Shown here piece by piece: positions 46,463-54,522 of a DNA stretch of 64,000 bases (position 1 is the stretch's first letter; each line of letters starts with the position of its first letter). A program made the translations under genes and the position numbers. Location: assembly GCF_014268505.2 (NCBI RefSeq), contig NZ_JABWQP020000005.1, positions 1 to 64,000 on the forward strand. The letters are read 5' to 3'. The DNA comes from Pseudomonas khorasanensis. Its GTDB lineage: Bacteria > Pseudomonadota > Gammaproteobacteria > Pseudomonadales > Pseudomonadaceae. Under the pieces are notes generated by a model. That model was given only the letters and a program-made list of their open reading frames with translations, was not told the DNA's origin and made no database searches.

Positions 46463-47152
46463 TCAGGACTTCGGATCGTCGTCCTTCCACGGCGCCGATA
46501 GGTAGCGGGTGCGGTTGAAAGTCTCCAGCCACTCCGGGCTGAACACCACCAGCGCGCTGACGACCATGCCGTTGATAAACGCCTCGGGGAAGAGGATGAG
46601 CCACAGGTAGCCGACGAAGTCCTCCAGCCATTCGGGCATGGCGAAGAGACCGTCGTACCAAAGCAACGTGAGGCTCAGCGTCAGGCACATCAGCGCTGAC
46701 AATGCGGCAGCAAGAAAACCGGAACAGAAGATATAGACGAATGGATTACGAGGCTGGGCGCGCTCGACGAGGATCGCCACGCATTCGGTAATCAGCACCG
46801 GCAACAGAATAAACAAGGCGCCGTTGACGCCGAGCGCCGCGAGATCCTGACGCCCGAGCAGGGTCAGCCCCACTTGCGCGACGAGGCCACCGACAATTGC
46901 CAATGGCCAGTCGAGCAGCAACGTCACCGCCGTCATGCCAATGAAGTGATAAGACACCCCGGTGTCGAAATCCCTGCGCACCAGCCACAGCAGAAACAGA
47001 GCGAACACCGTGCCGAACAGCAGGTGTTGGCGCCGACTGTCGCTGAACAACTCGACCCACGGCGCCCGCGCGATTGCCCAAAGCAGCACCGGCAGATAAA
47101 TCAGCCAGCCGAGCGTCAGGCTTGCCATCGAAAGCAGTTCAGCTCCAATCAT
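46463..47152 (-). CDS. CbiM-like energy-coupling-factor permease
   Basis: 229 residues with six to seven hydrophobic segments, related to the membrane S-components/permeases of energy-coupling-factor transporters (CbiM type), including ELLSMASLTLGW and VSYHFIGMTAVTLLLDWPLA with a conserved His. No ATPase (EcfA) or T-component gene is next to it, so either it borrows a module from elsewhere or works alone. Substrate unknown (cobalt, nickel or a vitamin are family possibilities). Leftward, convergent with yacG. Confidence 0.75.
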   Translation of the reverse strand: MIGAELLSMASLTLGWLIYLPVLLWAIARAPWVELFSDSRRQHLLFGTVFALFLLWLVRRDFDTGVSYHFIGMTAVTLLLDWPLAIVGGLVAQVGLTLLGRQDLAALGVNGALFILLPVLITECVAILVERAQPRNPFVYIFCSGFLAAALSALMCLTLSLTLLWYDGLFAMPEWLEDFVGYLWLILFPEAFINGMVVSALVVFSPEWLETFNRTRYLSAPWKDDDPKS

Positions 47153-47184
47153 GACCCTTCACCTCGCCAACGCAAATTCCCCGC

Positions 47185-47276
47185 AGGAGCTGCCGAAGGC
47201 TCGGGCCGCGATCGGACGATCCTTTGACGTTAAAAGAACAGAATCAAAAGATCGCAGCCTTCGGCAGCGCCTACAA
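47185..47276. repeat. REP-like inverted repeat, GTAGGAGC family
   Basis: CAGGAGCTGCCGAAGGCT ... facing AAAAGATCGCAGCCTTCGG ... CGCCTACA. Lies in the divergent gap between the permease and DUF1780 genes. Confidence 0.8.
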
Positions 47277-47357
47277 GTGCGCAATGCCGCGACAGCTGTA
47301 TCCGTCAGCCGATGCAAAGCTACCTGTTTGTCGCATTTGGACGCTAAGCTTGGGCTT

Positions 47358-47984
47358 ATGGATGATTCAGATTATTTACGTTTGCTGACCATCGCGGCCG
47401 AGCAAGCCAACGCGTTCCTGTCCAATGCCCGCAAGTGGGAGCGTGAGCGTTGGGTTTGCCAGCGCCTGCTGCAAGGCTTGAACATCCCCTACCGCGCCGA
47501 CGAATTTGCTCCGGCCGGTGAGCCCCCGGACGTGTTGTTTCGCGATGCCAATTTCGAAGTGTTTTTTGTCCTCGATGAAGGCCGCCGTTTGAATGACGAA
47601 TGGCGCGATGAATTGCAGCGGCGGCGCAGTGCGTTTTCCCTCAGCCAGCTGGTGCGCCGCGAAGCCAAGCCCAAACGCATCCCGGCCAACGAATTTCTCT
47701 TGCGCCTGGCGCCGACCCTGCGCAAAAAAGCGCACAACTACAAGGAACGCGGCATGGATCTGGGCGAGCTCGACATCATCGCCTTCGCCAGCCTCAAACG
47801 CGAAGTGCTGGACCTCAACAGTCACTTTCCGCCACCCACCGAATACCTGCGCCAGGGCTGGCGCTCGCTGTCTTTGGTCGGGCCGACGTTCGCCCGTGTG
47901 CTGTTCGCTCACCCCGATGCGCCTGACTTTCTGCGCAGCAACCTGGGGCGCAGCATCGTTTTCGACGTGGGCATCAGCCTGTGA
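47358..47984 (+). CDS. DUF1780 protein
   Basis: 208 residues of the DUF1780 family, largely limited to pseudomonads and relatives. Features seen: helical N-terminus (MDDSDYLRLLTIAAEQANAFL), FEVFFVLDEGRRLNDEWRDELQRRR, and ILDIIAFAS-type segment GELDIIAFASLKREVLD. The alternation of acidic residues and lysines is compatible with a nuclease-like fold but no catalytic set is certain. An in-frame reading open to 47151 passes through a REP element and is rejected. It is joined by GTGA overlap to the MOSC gene. Confidence 0.82.
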   Translation: MDDSDYLRLLTIAAEQANAFLSNARKWERERWVCQRLLQGLNIPYRADEFAPAGEPPDVLFRDANFEVFFVLDEGRRLNDEWRDELQRRRSAFSLSQLVRREAKPKRIPANEFLLRLAPTLRKKAHNYKERGMDLGELDIIAFASLKREVLDLNSHFPPPTEYLRQGWRSLSLVGPTFARVLFAHPDAPDFLRSNLGRSIVFDVGISL

Positions 47985-48508
47985 CGCCTCTGCAGGAATT
48001 GATCGCCGAGGTTCCGCAAACGGGCCGCGTGCGCTGGATCGGCGTGCGTCCCGAGTCCCGTGGTCCGATGCTAGAACTAGAGGCGGTCGAAGCGCGGCTG
48101 GAAGCAGGGCTGACCGGCGACCATGCCCGCCCCGGCATACGCAACGCCCGGCAGGTGACGCTGATTCAATGGGAACACCTGGCGGTCATAAGCGCATTAA
48201 TGGGGCGACCAGAGGATCAACCGATCAGGCCTGAAGACCTGCGACGCAATCTCGTTATAAGTGGAATCAATTTGTTTAGCCTCAAGGGGCGGCGCTTTCG
48301 CATCGGTCAGGCAATATTCGAAACCACGGGCTGGTGTCAGCCGTGCGCGCGCCTGCAAAACAACCTGGGCCCCGGTACTTTCCAGGCCGTGCGCGGGCAT
48401 GGCGGAATCACCGCCCGGGTGCTACAAAGCGGCATCATTCGCTTGGGCGATGGCGTTCGCGTCGAGCCGGTTCCTGACAGCGGCTATGCTGCATTCAACC
48501 CCGGTTAA
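47981..48508 (+). CDS. MOSC-domain protein
   Basis: 175 residues of MOSC (molybdenum cofactor sulfurase C-terminal-like) beta-barrel, with the conserved cysteine in TTGWCQPCARLQ (about 121-132) and the preceding RRNLVISGINL (about 88-98). MOSC proteins handle Mo-cofactor sulfur or reduce N-hydroxylated compounds. This small stand-alone type resembles YiiM-like proteins without ferredoxin domain. The GTG start overlaps the DUF1780 stop, so the two are translationally coupled. Confidence 0.88.
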   Translation: MTPLQELIAEVPQTGRVRWIGVRPESRGPMLELEAVEARLEAGLTGDHARPGIRNARQVTLIQWEHLAVISALMGRPEDQPIRPEDLRRNLVISGINLFSLKGRRFRIGQAIFETTGWCQPCARLQNNLGPGTFQAVRGHGGITARVLQSGIIRLGDGVRVEPVPDSGYAAFNPG

Positions 48509-48559
48509 AAACCGCTGTAGCTTGCGCACATCCAGCAACGTCTACCTGACGAGGCAAAT

Positions 48560-48733
48560 ATGACCAGCCGCCTGAACCCCGAAGACCAAAAGCATGTCGA
48601 AGAATATCTGCAACTGTCCCAACACCGTGTCGAGCGCAGGCCTTTCAGGCCGTGGATGCTCCTGGTGCTGGTGCTGGCAGTGACCATTGGTCTTGGCCTG
48701 TTGAGCCGATTTATCAGTTACCTGACGCTATGA
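48560..48733 (+). CDS. DUF3094 single-pass membrane peptide
   Basis: 57 residues. A soluble N-terminus (MTSRLNPEDQKHVEEYL) and basic stretch (HRVERRPFRP) precede one membrane helix (about 32-54, WMLLVLVLAVTIGLGLL). It matches the DUF3094 family of pseudomonads, function unknown. It begins about 50 bases after the MOSC gene with GACGAGGC as ribosome site, and ends 60 bases before ndh. Its constant place next to ndh suggests, but does not prove, a link with the respiratory membrane. Confidence 0.8.
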   Translation: MTSRLNPEDQKHVEEYLQLSQHRVERRPFRPWMLLVLVLAVTIGLGLLSRFISYLTL

Positions 48734-48793
48734 GCCGCATCGCGCTCGCGAAGGTAGCCACACCGATTTCCTTTAGCCTTGCGAGTTATCCTC

Positions 48794-50092
48794 ATGTCCC
48801 ATCGTATTGTCATTGTCGGCGGCGGCGCCGGCGGCCTGGAGTTGGCTACCCGTCTGGGTAAGACTCTGGGCAAGCGTGGAACGGCCAGTGTCATGCTGGT
48901 CGACGCGAACCTGACACACATCTGGAAACCCCTGCTGCACGAAGTGGCCGCCGGTTCGCTGAACTCTTCCGAAGACGAACTCAACTACGTCGCCCAAGCG
49001 AAATGGAACCACTTCGAGTTCCAGTTGGGGCGCATGAGCGGGCTCGACCGCGCACAGAAAAAAATTCAGCTGGCCGCGACATACGATGAAAACGGCGTCG
49101 AACTGGTGCCCGCTCGCGAAGTAGCCTATGACTCATTGGTAATCGCAGTCGGCAGCACCACCAATGATTTCGGCACCCAGGGCGCAGCGCAGCATTGCCT
49201 GTTCCTGGACACCCGCAAACAGGCCGAGCGCTTTCATCAACAACTGCTCAACCACTATTTGCGCGCCCATGCCGGGCAGACCGATGTGGTCGAGCAGATC
49301 AGCGTGGCGATTGTCGGCGCCGGTGCCACAGGCGTCGAGCTGGCCGCGGAGCTGCACAACGCCGCCCATGAGCTGGCGGCCTATGGCCTGGACCGGATCA
49401 AACCGGAAAACATGCACATCACCCTGATCGAAGCCGGTCCACGGGTGCTGCCTGCCTTGCCGGAGCGCATCAGCGGCCCGGTGCACAAGACCCTGGAGAA
49501 ACTCGGGGTCAACGTGATGACCAACGCCTCGGTGAGCGAAGTGACGGCCGATAGCCTGATCACTGCCGATGGCAACGAGATCAAGGCCAGCCTGAAAGTG
49601 TGGGCGGCGGGCATTCGGGCGCCAGGTTTCCTCAAGGACATCGATGGACTGGAAACCAACCGCATCAACCAGCTGCAAGTGCTGCCTACCCTGCAAACCA
49701 CTCGCGACGAAAATATCTTTGCCTTCGGGGACTGCGCGGCCTGCCCGCAACCGGGCACCGATCGCAACGTGCCTCCGCGCGCTCAGGCGGCGCATCAACA
49801 GGCTTCCCTGCTGGCCAAATCGCTGAAGCTGCGAATCGAAGGCAAGACCCTGCCGGAGTACAAATACACCGACTACGGCTCACTGATCTCGCTTTCGCGT
49901 TTTTCCGCGGTGGGCAACCTGATGGGCAACCTTACCGGCAGTGTGATGCTCGAAGGCTGGCTGGCACGGATGTTTTACGTGTCGCTGTACCGCATGCACC
50001 AAGTGGCGCTGTATGGACCGTTCCGCACGGCGATGCTGATGCTCGGCAGCAAGATCGGCCGCGGCACCGAACCGCGTCTGAAACTGCACTGA
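48794..50092 (+). CDS. ndh: Type II NADH dehydrogenase (NDH-2)
   Basis: Single-subunit, non-proton-pumping NADH:quinone oxidoreductase, 432 residues. N-terminal FAD dinucleotide fold IVIVGGGAGGLELATRLG (about 5-22), a second NADH-binding fold VAIVGAGATGVELAAEL (about 170), FAFGDCA (FAD-binding, about 310) and a hydrophobic/amphipathic C-terminus that anchors it to the membrane. The ATG at 48794 (MSHRIVIVG) is used; a start at 48779 adds five residues without family support. Followed by its own terminator. Confidence 0.93.
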   Translation: MSHRIVIVGGGAGGLELATRLGKTLGKRGTASVMLVDANLTHIWKPLLHEVAAGSLNSSEDELNYVAQAKWNHFEFQLGRMSGLDRAQKKIQLAATYDENGVELVPAREVAYDSLVIAVGSTTNDFGTQGAAQHCLFLDTRKQAERFHQQLLNHYLRAHAGQTDVVEQISVAIVGAGATGVELAAELHNAAHELAAYGLDRIKPENMHITLIEAGPRVLPALPERISGPVHKTLEKLGVNVMTNASVSEVTADSLITADGNEIKASLKVWAAGIRAPGFLKDIDGLETNRINQLQVLPTLQTTRDENIFAFGDCAACPQPGTDRNVPPRAQAAHQQASLLAKSLKLRIEGKTLPEYKYTDYGSLISLSRFSAVGNLMGNLTGSVMLEGWLARMFYVSLYRMHQVALYGPFRTAMLMLGSKIGRGTEPRLKLH

Positions 50093-50102
50093 AACCAAAA
50101 CG

Positions 50103-50126
50103 TGTGGGAGCTGGCTTGCTCCCACA
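50103..50126. repeat. Short REP-derived palindrome
   Basis: TGTGGGAGC-TGGCTT-GCTCCCACA, a collapsed single-hairpin form of the REP family, after ndh. Confidence 0.85.
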
Positions 50127-50137
50127 TTGATCGTTCC

Positions 50138-50162
50138 AAGCCCCGCATCGAGCGGGGCTTTT
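50138..50162 (+). terminator. ndh terminator
   Basis: AAGCCCCGC / GCGGGGCTT stem with a five-base loop and T run, 46 bases after the ndh stop. Confidence 0.9.
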
Positions 50163-50175
50163 CATTGGCCTTCGA

Positions 50176-50346
50176 TTACAGTGGAAAGCGCCGCACCATG
50201 CCCTGCAGGGCATTGGCCAGTTGCAACAATTCATGACTCGATGCGCTGATCTGCGCCTGCAGCGGATCGTACCGAAAGATTGCGGATGTTCATCAGGTTG
50301 CGACCACTTCACGCGCGACCTGCGCCTGAAGGGATTCGGCTTTCGA
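50176..50346 (-). pseudogene. Decayed 3' end of a chemoreceptor-like gene
   Basis: Minus-strand translation in broken frames gives SKAESLQAQVAREVV, then (shifted) NLMNIRNLSV, then (shifted again) QAQISASSHELLQLAN and ALQGMVRRFPL before a TAA stop. The order and wording resemble the extreme C-terminus of a methyl-accepting chemotaxis protein, with at least two small deletions. Only about 57 codons remain, and the upstream boundary is the tRNA operon terminator. It is a relic that cannot make a receptor. Identification is from pattern only. Confidence 0.55.
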
Positions 50347-50351
50347 GAGAC

Positions 50352-50387
50352 AAAAAAAATCCCCGTATCTTTCGATACGAGGATTTT
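50352..50387 (-). terminator. Terminator of the tRNA operon
   Basis: Minus strand AATCCTCGTATC-GAAA-GATACGGGGATT, then eight Ts, just after the last tRNA-Pro. Confidence 0.88.
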
Positions 50388-50392
50388 TAGTA

Positions 50393-50469
50393 TGGTCGGG
50401 GTAAGGGGATTCGAACTCCTGACATCCTGCTCCCAAAGCAGGCGCGCTACCGGACTGCGCTATACCCCG
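50393..50469 (-). tRNA. tRNA-Pro (TGG), distal copy
   Basis: 77 nt with encoded CCA. Minus strand begins CGGGGTATAGCGCAG, anticodon loop CTTTGGGAG with anticodon TGG, T-loop GTTCGAATC. Sequence identical to the other copy at 50648-50724. It lies two bases downstream of a terminator hairpin, so it may depend on read-through or its own promoter. Confidence 0.96.
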
Positions 50470-50471
50470 GT

Positions 50472-50502
50472 AAAAAAAAGGCGACCTTTCAAAGATCGCC
50501 TT
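50472..50502 (-). terminator. Terminator between tRNA-Lys and distal tRNA-Pro
   Basis: Minus strand AAGGCGA ... TCGCCTT stem with an 11-base loop and eight Ts. It follows tRNA-Lys by about 65 bases and ends directly before the distal tRNA-Pro. Confidence 0.85.
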
Positions 50503-50566
50503 CTTCGATCAGCGCTTTTGGCCTCTGATCTTAAGATTCGATCCCAGCGCTAACTGGTTTCAAAAA

Positions 50567-50642
50567 TGGTGGGTCGTGTGGGATTCGAACCTACGACCAA
50601 TTGGTTAAAAGCCAACTGCTCTACCAACTGAGCTAACGACCC
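50567..50642 (-). tRNA. tRNA-Lys (TTT)
   Basis: 76 nt with encoded CCA. Minus strand begins GGGTCGTTAGCTCAG, anticodon loop GCTTTTAAC with anticodon TTT, T-arm GTTCGAATC. In P. aeruginosa the tRNA-Lys next to clpB is a known attachment site for PAPI-1/pKLC102-type integrative elements (from memory). No integrase gene is visible here. Confidence 0.97.
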
Positions 50643-50647
50643 AAATA

Positions 50648-50724
50648 TGGTCGGGGTAAGGGGATTCGAACTCCTGACATCCTGCTCCCAAAGCAGGCGC
50701 GCTACCGGACTGCGCTATACCCCG
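50648..50724 (-). tRNA. tRNA-Pro (TGG), proximal copy
   Basis: 77 nt with CCA, identical to the distal copy. It is five bases upstream of tRNA-Lys and nine bases downstream of tRNA-Asn in transcription order. Confidence 0.97.
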
Positions 50725-50733
50725 ATTTGAAAT

Positions 50734-50809
50734 TGGCTCCGTGACCAGGACTCGAACCTGGGACCCAATGATTAACAGTCATTTGCTCTACCGACTGAGC
50801 TATCACGGA
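50734..50809 (-). tRNA. tRNA-Asn (GTT)
   Basis: 76 nt with CCA. Minus strand begins TCCGTGATAGCTCAG, anticodon loop ACTGTTAAT with anticodon GTT, T-arm GTTCGAGTC. First gene of the cluster Asn-Pro-Lys-(terminator)-Pro. Confidence 0.97.
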
Positions 50810-51053
50810 ACTACATATTTCAATTTACAACGTTGAAACCTGAAGCTTCTCGACACTGTTCGCATCGCTGCGTTCGTGTGTCTGAGGCGCGCTATTCTAC
50901 AACCTAGAACACCTCTGTCAACCCCCTAAATTGCTTTCAAGTTAATGATTTGCAACTTATTTCAGTTTCCAGCTCAGTAAGCTGAAACGCTGCCGGTGAC
51001 TGACTGCGGGGCGCACTTTACAAGCCTTTTCCTTTGAGTTCAACAGCCTGGCG
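50810..51053. other. tRNA upstream region between tRNA-Asn and clpB
   Basis: AT-richer non-coding stretch of about 245 bases that should hold the leftward tRNA promoter. A minus-strand GTTGACAGAGG near 50915-50922 gives a good -35 (TTGACA), and GAATAGCGC downstream (about 50893) supplies a possible -10 region (TAGAAT, 50896-50901). No gene or repeat seen. Confidence 0.45.
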
Positions 51054-51082
51054 AAAAAAAGGCCTCGCAATGCGAGGCCTTC
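51054..51082 (-). terminator. clpB terminator
   Basis: AAGGCCTCGC / GCGAGGCCTT stem, three-base loop, seven Ts on the minus strand, just past the clpB stop. Confidence 0.92.
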
Positions 51083-51104
51083 CCTGTTTCATTGACGCCG
51101 AGAC

Positions 51105-53669
51105 TCAGTTGAAAACGATTTCGTCGTTCACGACAGCGCCTGTCGCCGTCGCGCCGGGCAGGAAATGCCCCGACAGGATCAACTGCGCCAGCGGGTTTTC
51201 GATCCAGCGCTGAATGGCACGTTTCAACGGCCGCGCGCCATACACTGGGTCGTAACCGACAGCAATCAGCTTGTCCATCGCTTCCGGACTCAGCTCCAGC
51301 TTCAGCTCGCGCTCGGCCAGACGGCTACGCAGACGGCCCAGCTGGATCTCGGTGATGCCCGCGATCTGATCTCGCGCAAGCGGCTCGAAGATCACCACTT
51401 CGTCTACCCGGTTGATGAATTCCGGCCGGAAGTGCGACGTCAGCGCGTCCATGACGGCTGCACGTTGCGCCTCACGATCACCGACCAGTTCCTGGATCTG
51501 CATCGAGCCAAGGTTGGAGGTCATCACGATCACGGTATTGCGGAAGTCCACCGTACGGCCATGGCTGTCGGTCAGGCGACCATCCTCAAGCACCTGCAGC
51601 AGGATGTTGAACACATCCGGATGCGCCTTTTCGACCTCGTCCATCAGGATCACCGAGTAAGGCTTGCGCCGCACGGCTTCGGTCAGGTAACCGCCCTCCT
51701 CGTAACCGACGTATCCCGGCGGCGCACCGATCAGGCGAGCCACGGAATGTTTTTCCATGAACTCGGACATGTCGATTCGCACCATCGCCTCTTCAGTATC
51801 GAAGAGGAATTCGGCCAGCGCCTTGCACAACTCGGTTTTGCCCACACCGGTCGGGCCGAGGAACATGAACGAGCCACTCGGACGGTTCGGGTCCGACAGC
51901 CCGGCACGCGAACGCCGGACAGCGTTGGCCACCGCGACCACGGCTTCTTCCTGACCGATCACCCGTTTGTGCAACAGGCTCTCCATCTTCATCAGCTTGT
52001 CGCGCTCGCCTTCGAGCATTTTCGACACCGGGATGCCGGTCCATTTCGACACGACTTCGGCAATCTCTTCCTCAGTCACTTTGCTGCGCAGCAACTGGTT
52101 TTCGCTCTTGCCGTGCTGATCGACCATCTGCAGGCTGCGCTCCAGGTCAGGGATCACCCCGTACTGCAACTCGGCCATGCGATTCAGGTCACCTTTGCGC
52201 CGTGCGGTTTCCAGTTCCTGACGGGACTGTTCGATCTTCTGCTGAATCTGCGCAGAACCCTGCACCTCGGCTTTTTCCGAGTTCCAGATTTCTTCGAGAT
52301 CCGAGTACTCACGCTCATGGCGCTCGATTTCTTCCTGAAGTTTTTCCAGGCGTTTCTTCGCCGCGTCGTCGCTTTCTTTCTTTAGCGCCTGGGATTCAAC
52401 CTTCAACTGAATCAGGCGTCGTTCCAGACGATCGAGCACTTCCGGCTTGGAGTCGATCTCCATACGGATGCGGCTGGCGGCCTCGTCGATCAGGTCGATG
52501 GCCTTGTCCGGCAACTGACGGTCAGTGATGTAGCGATGGCTGAGCTTGGCCGCCGCGATGATCGCGCCGTCGGTGATCGCAACCTTGTGGTGAACCTCGT
52601 AACGTTCTTTCAGGCCACGCAGGATCGCAATGGTGTCCTCTTCGCTCGGCTCATCTACCAATACTTTCTGGAAACGCCGCTCAAGCGCCGCGTCTTTCTC
52701 TATGTACTGGCGATACTCGTTGAGCGTGGTCGCACCGACGCAATGCAGTTCGCCGCGAGCCAGCGCGGGCTTGAGCATGTTGCCAGCGTCCATCGAGCCT
52801 TCGCCCTTACCGGCGCCGACCATGGTGTGCAATTCGTCGATGAACAGAATGATCTGCCCTTCCTGTTTCGACAGCTCGTTGAGCAGCCCTTTGAGGCGCT
52901 CTTCGAATTCACCGCGATACTTGGCACCGGCAATCAGTGCGCCCATGTCCAGCGACAGCAGACGCTTGCCCTTGAGGCCGTCCGGCACTTCGCCGTTGAT
53001 AATGCGTTGAGCCAGGCCTTCGGCGATGGCGGTCTTGCCGACGCCGGGCTCACCGATCAGCACCGGGTTGTTCTTGGTCCGGCGCTGCAGGACCTGAATG
53101 GTGCGACGAATTTCGTCATCGCGACCGATCACCGGATCGAGCTTGCCGTCTTCGGCGCGCTTGGTCAGGTCGACGGTGTATTTGTCCAGCGCCTGACGCG
53201 ACTCCTCGTGGTTGGCGTCATTGACGGCTTCGCCACCACGCAGGTTGTTGATCGCGTTTTCCAGGGCCTTCTTGCTCACCCCCTGACCAAGCAGCAACTT
53301 GCCAAGCTTGCTGTTCTCGTCCATCGCGGCCAGCAGCACCAGTTCGCTGGAGATGAACTGATCGCCTTTTTGCTGGGCCAGACGGTCGGCCTGGTTGAGC
53401 AGGCGCGCCAAATCCTGCGACATATTCACGTCGCCCGTCGGATTCTGGATTTTCGGTAATTGATCGAGCTCTTTGGTCAGCTCTTTTCGCAGACTGTTGA
53501 CGTCAAAGCCAACCTGCATCAGCAGAGGCTTGATCGAACCACCCTGCTGTTCAAGCATGGCGTGCATCAGGTGCGCCGGCTCAATGGCCGGATGATCGTG
53601 GCCAACCGCCAACGACTGGGCGTCGGACAAGGCCAACTGTAATTTGCTGGTTAAACGGTCTATACGCAT
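51105..53669 (-). CDS. clpB: ClpB protein disaggregase
   Basis: Hexameric Hsp100 chaperone (854 residues) that rescues aggregated proteins with DnaK. N-terminal Clp-N repeat (about 1-150), first AAA+ domain with [15 protein letters not shown] (about 206), the long coiled-coil middle domain that binds DnaK (about 410-525) and second AAA+ domain with [18 protein letters not shown] (about 606). No ClpP-binding loop, as expected. Preceded by a sigma32-type promoter and AAGGAAGGTGACC ribosome site. Lies downstream of pgeF on the same strand. Confidence 0.97.
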   Translation of the reverse strand: MRIDRLTSKLQLALSDAQSLAVGHDHPAIEPAHLMHAMLEQQGGSIKPLLMQVGFDVNSLRKELTKELDQLPKIQNPTGDVNMSQDLARLLNQADRLAQQKGDQFISSELVLLAAMDENSKLGKLLLGQGVSKKALENAINNLRGGEAVNDANHEESRQALDKYTVDLTKRAEDGKLDPVIGRDDEIRRTIQVLQRRTKNNPVLIGEPGVGKTAIAEGLAQRIINGEVPDGLKGKRLLSLDMGALIAGAKYRGEFEERLKGLLNELSKQEGQIILFIDELHTMVGAGKGEGSMDAGNMLKPALARGELHCVGATTLNEYRQYIEKDAALERRFQKVLVDEPSEEDTIAILRGLKERYEVHHKVAITDGAIIAAAKLSHRYITDRQLPDKAIDLIDEAASRIRMEIDSKPEVLDRLERRLIQLKVESQALKKESDDAAKKRLEKLQEEIERHEREYSDLEEIWNSEKAEVQGSAQIQQKIEQSRQELETARRKGDLNRMAELQYGVIPDLERSLQMVDQHGKSENQLLRSKVTEEEIAEVVSKWTGIPVSKMLEGERDKLMKMESLLHKRVIGQEEAVVAVANAVRRSRAGLSDPNRPSGSFMFLGPTGVGKTELCKALAEFLFDTEEAMVRIDMSEFMEKHSVARLIGAPPGYVGYEEGGYLTEAVRRKPYSVILMDEVEKAHPDVFNILLQVLEDGRLTDSHGRTVDFRNTVIVMTSNLGSMQIQELVGDREAQRAAVMDALTSHFRPEFINRVDEVVIFEPLARDQIAGITEIQLGRLRSRLAERELKLELSPEAMDKLIAVGYDPVYGARPLKRAIQRWIENPLAQLILSGHFLPGATATGAVVNDEIVFN

Positions 53670-53742
53670 GGGTCACCTTCCTTTTGAGCAGGCCGGACCT
53701 AAGAAACCATCCTGAATGAAGAAACCTGCCAGATACCGCTAT

Positions 53743-53770
53743 AGATGCGGTCGATTCTGCAAGATTCAAG
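53743..53770 (-). promoter_or_regulatory. Sigma32 heat-shock promoter of clpB
   Basis: Minus strand CTTGAA (53765-53770), 14 bases, then CCGCATCT (53743-53750); sigma32 consensus is CTTGAA-N14-CCCCATNT. The transcript would start about 65 bases before the clpB ATG. Position just past the pgeF stop lets clpB be induced separately. Confidence 0.85.
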
Positions 53771-53799
53771 CGTCGCAGGGTTGATGCAGATCAGACAGT

Positions 53800-54522
53800 C
53801 TAGCGGCTGAGCCAGACTAAAGAGGCAAACCGACCGGTGCGCGGGGAACGCCGGTAAGAGTAGAAGCGCGGATCGGTCACGGTGCAGAATCCGCCGCCGT
53901 AAACCGCCGTGACGCCACGGACCGCCAGACGCAGGCGCGCCAGCTCATAGATGTCAGCCATGAACTTGCCGGGGTTGTGGCTCGGGACAAAGGCTGTCGC
54001 CGCTTCCGGCAATTGCTCGACGAAGACTTGACGCACTTCCGGGCCGACTTCAAAAGCTGTTGGACCGATGGCCGGGCCAAGCCAGACCAGAATGTCTTGC
54101 GCTGGAACATCGAGGCTGTCGAGCGTGGCTTCAAGCACGCCCGCCGCCAGACCACGCCAACCGGCATGGGCCGCTGCAACCCGGGTGCCGGCGCGGTTGC
54201 AGAACAATGCCGGCAGGCAGTCAGCGGTCATTGCGGCGCAGGCAATGCCGGGCGTCGCCGTCCAACTGGCATCGGCGGTCGCAACCACGCCTGGATCAGC
54301 ATGCGCCACGGCAGTCCCGTGCACTTGCTGCAACCAGGCAGGCTTTATAGAGAAGTGATCGGTCAGACGCCGACGATTCTCGGCGACCGCTTCGGGGCGA
54401 TCATCGACATGATCGCCCAGGTTGAGGCTTTCGTACGGCGCTTCGCTGACACCACCCTCGCGGGTGGTGACACAGGCTCTGACGCTGGCCGGCGCAGGCC
54501 AGTCCGGCGTCAGCCAGTTCAT
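53800..54522 (-). CDS. pgeF: PgeF/YfiH, multicopper-polyphenol-oxidase fold protein
   Basis: 240 residues of the YfiH/DUF152 (LACC1-like) family, which corrects misincorporated residues in peptidoglycan precursors in E. coli and acts on purine nucleosides in other members. The conserved metal-site residues appear in QQVHGTAVAH (His), MTADCLPALFC (Cys) and AAHAGWRGLAAGVLE (His). Start overlaps the rluD stop by four bases; usual order bamD/rluD-yfiH-clpB. Confidence 0.92.
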   Translation of the reverse strand: MNWLTPDWPAPASVRACVTTREGGVSEAPYESLNLGDHVDDRPEAVAENRRRLTDHFSIKPAWLQQVHGTAVAHADPGVVATADASWTATPGIACAAMTADCLPALFCNRAGTRVAAAHAGWRGLAAGVLEATLDSLDVPAQDILVWLGPAIGPTAFEVGPEVRQVFVEQLPEAATAFVPSHNPGKFMADIYELARLRLAVRGVTAVYGGGFCTVTDPRFYSYRRSPRTGRFASLVWLSR

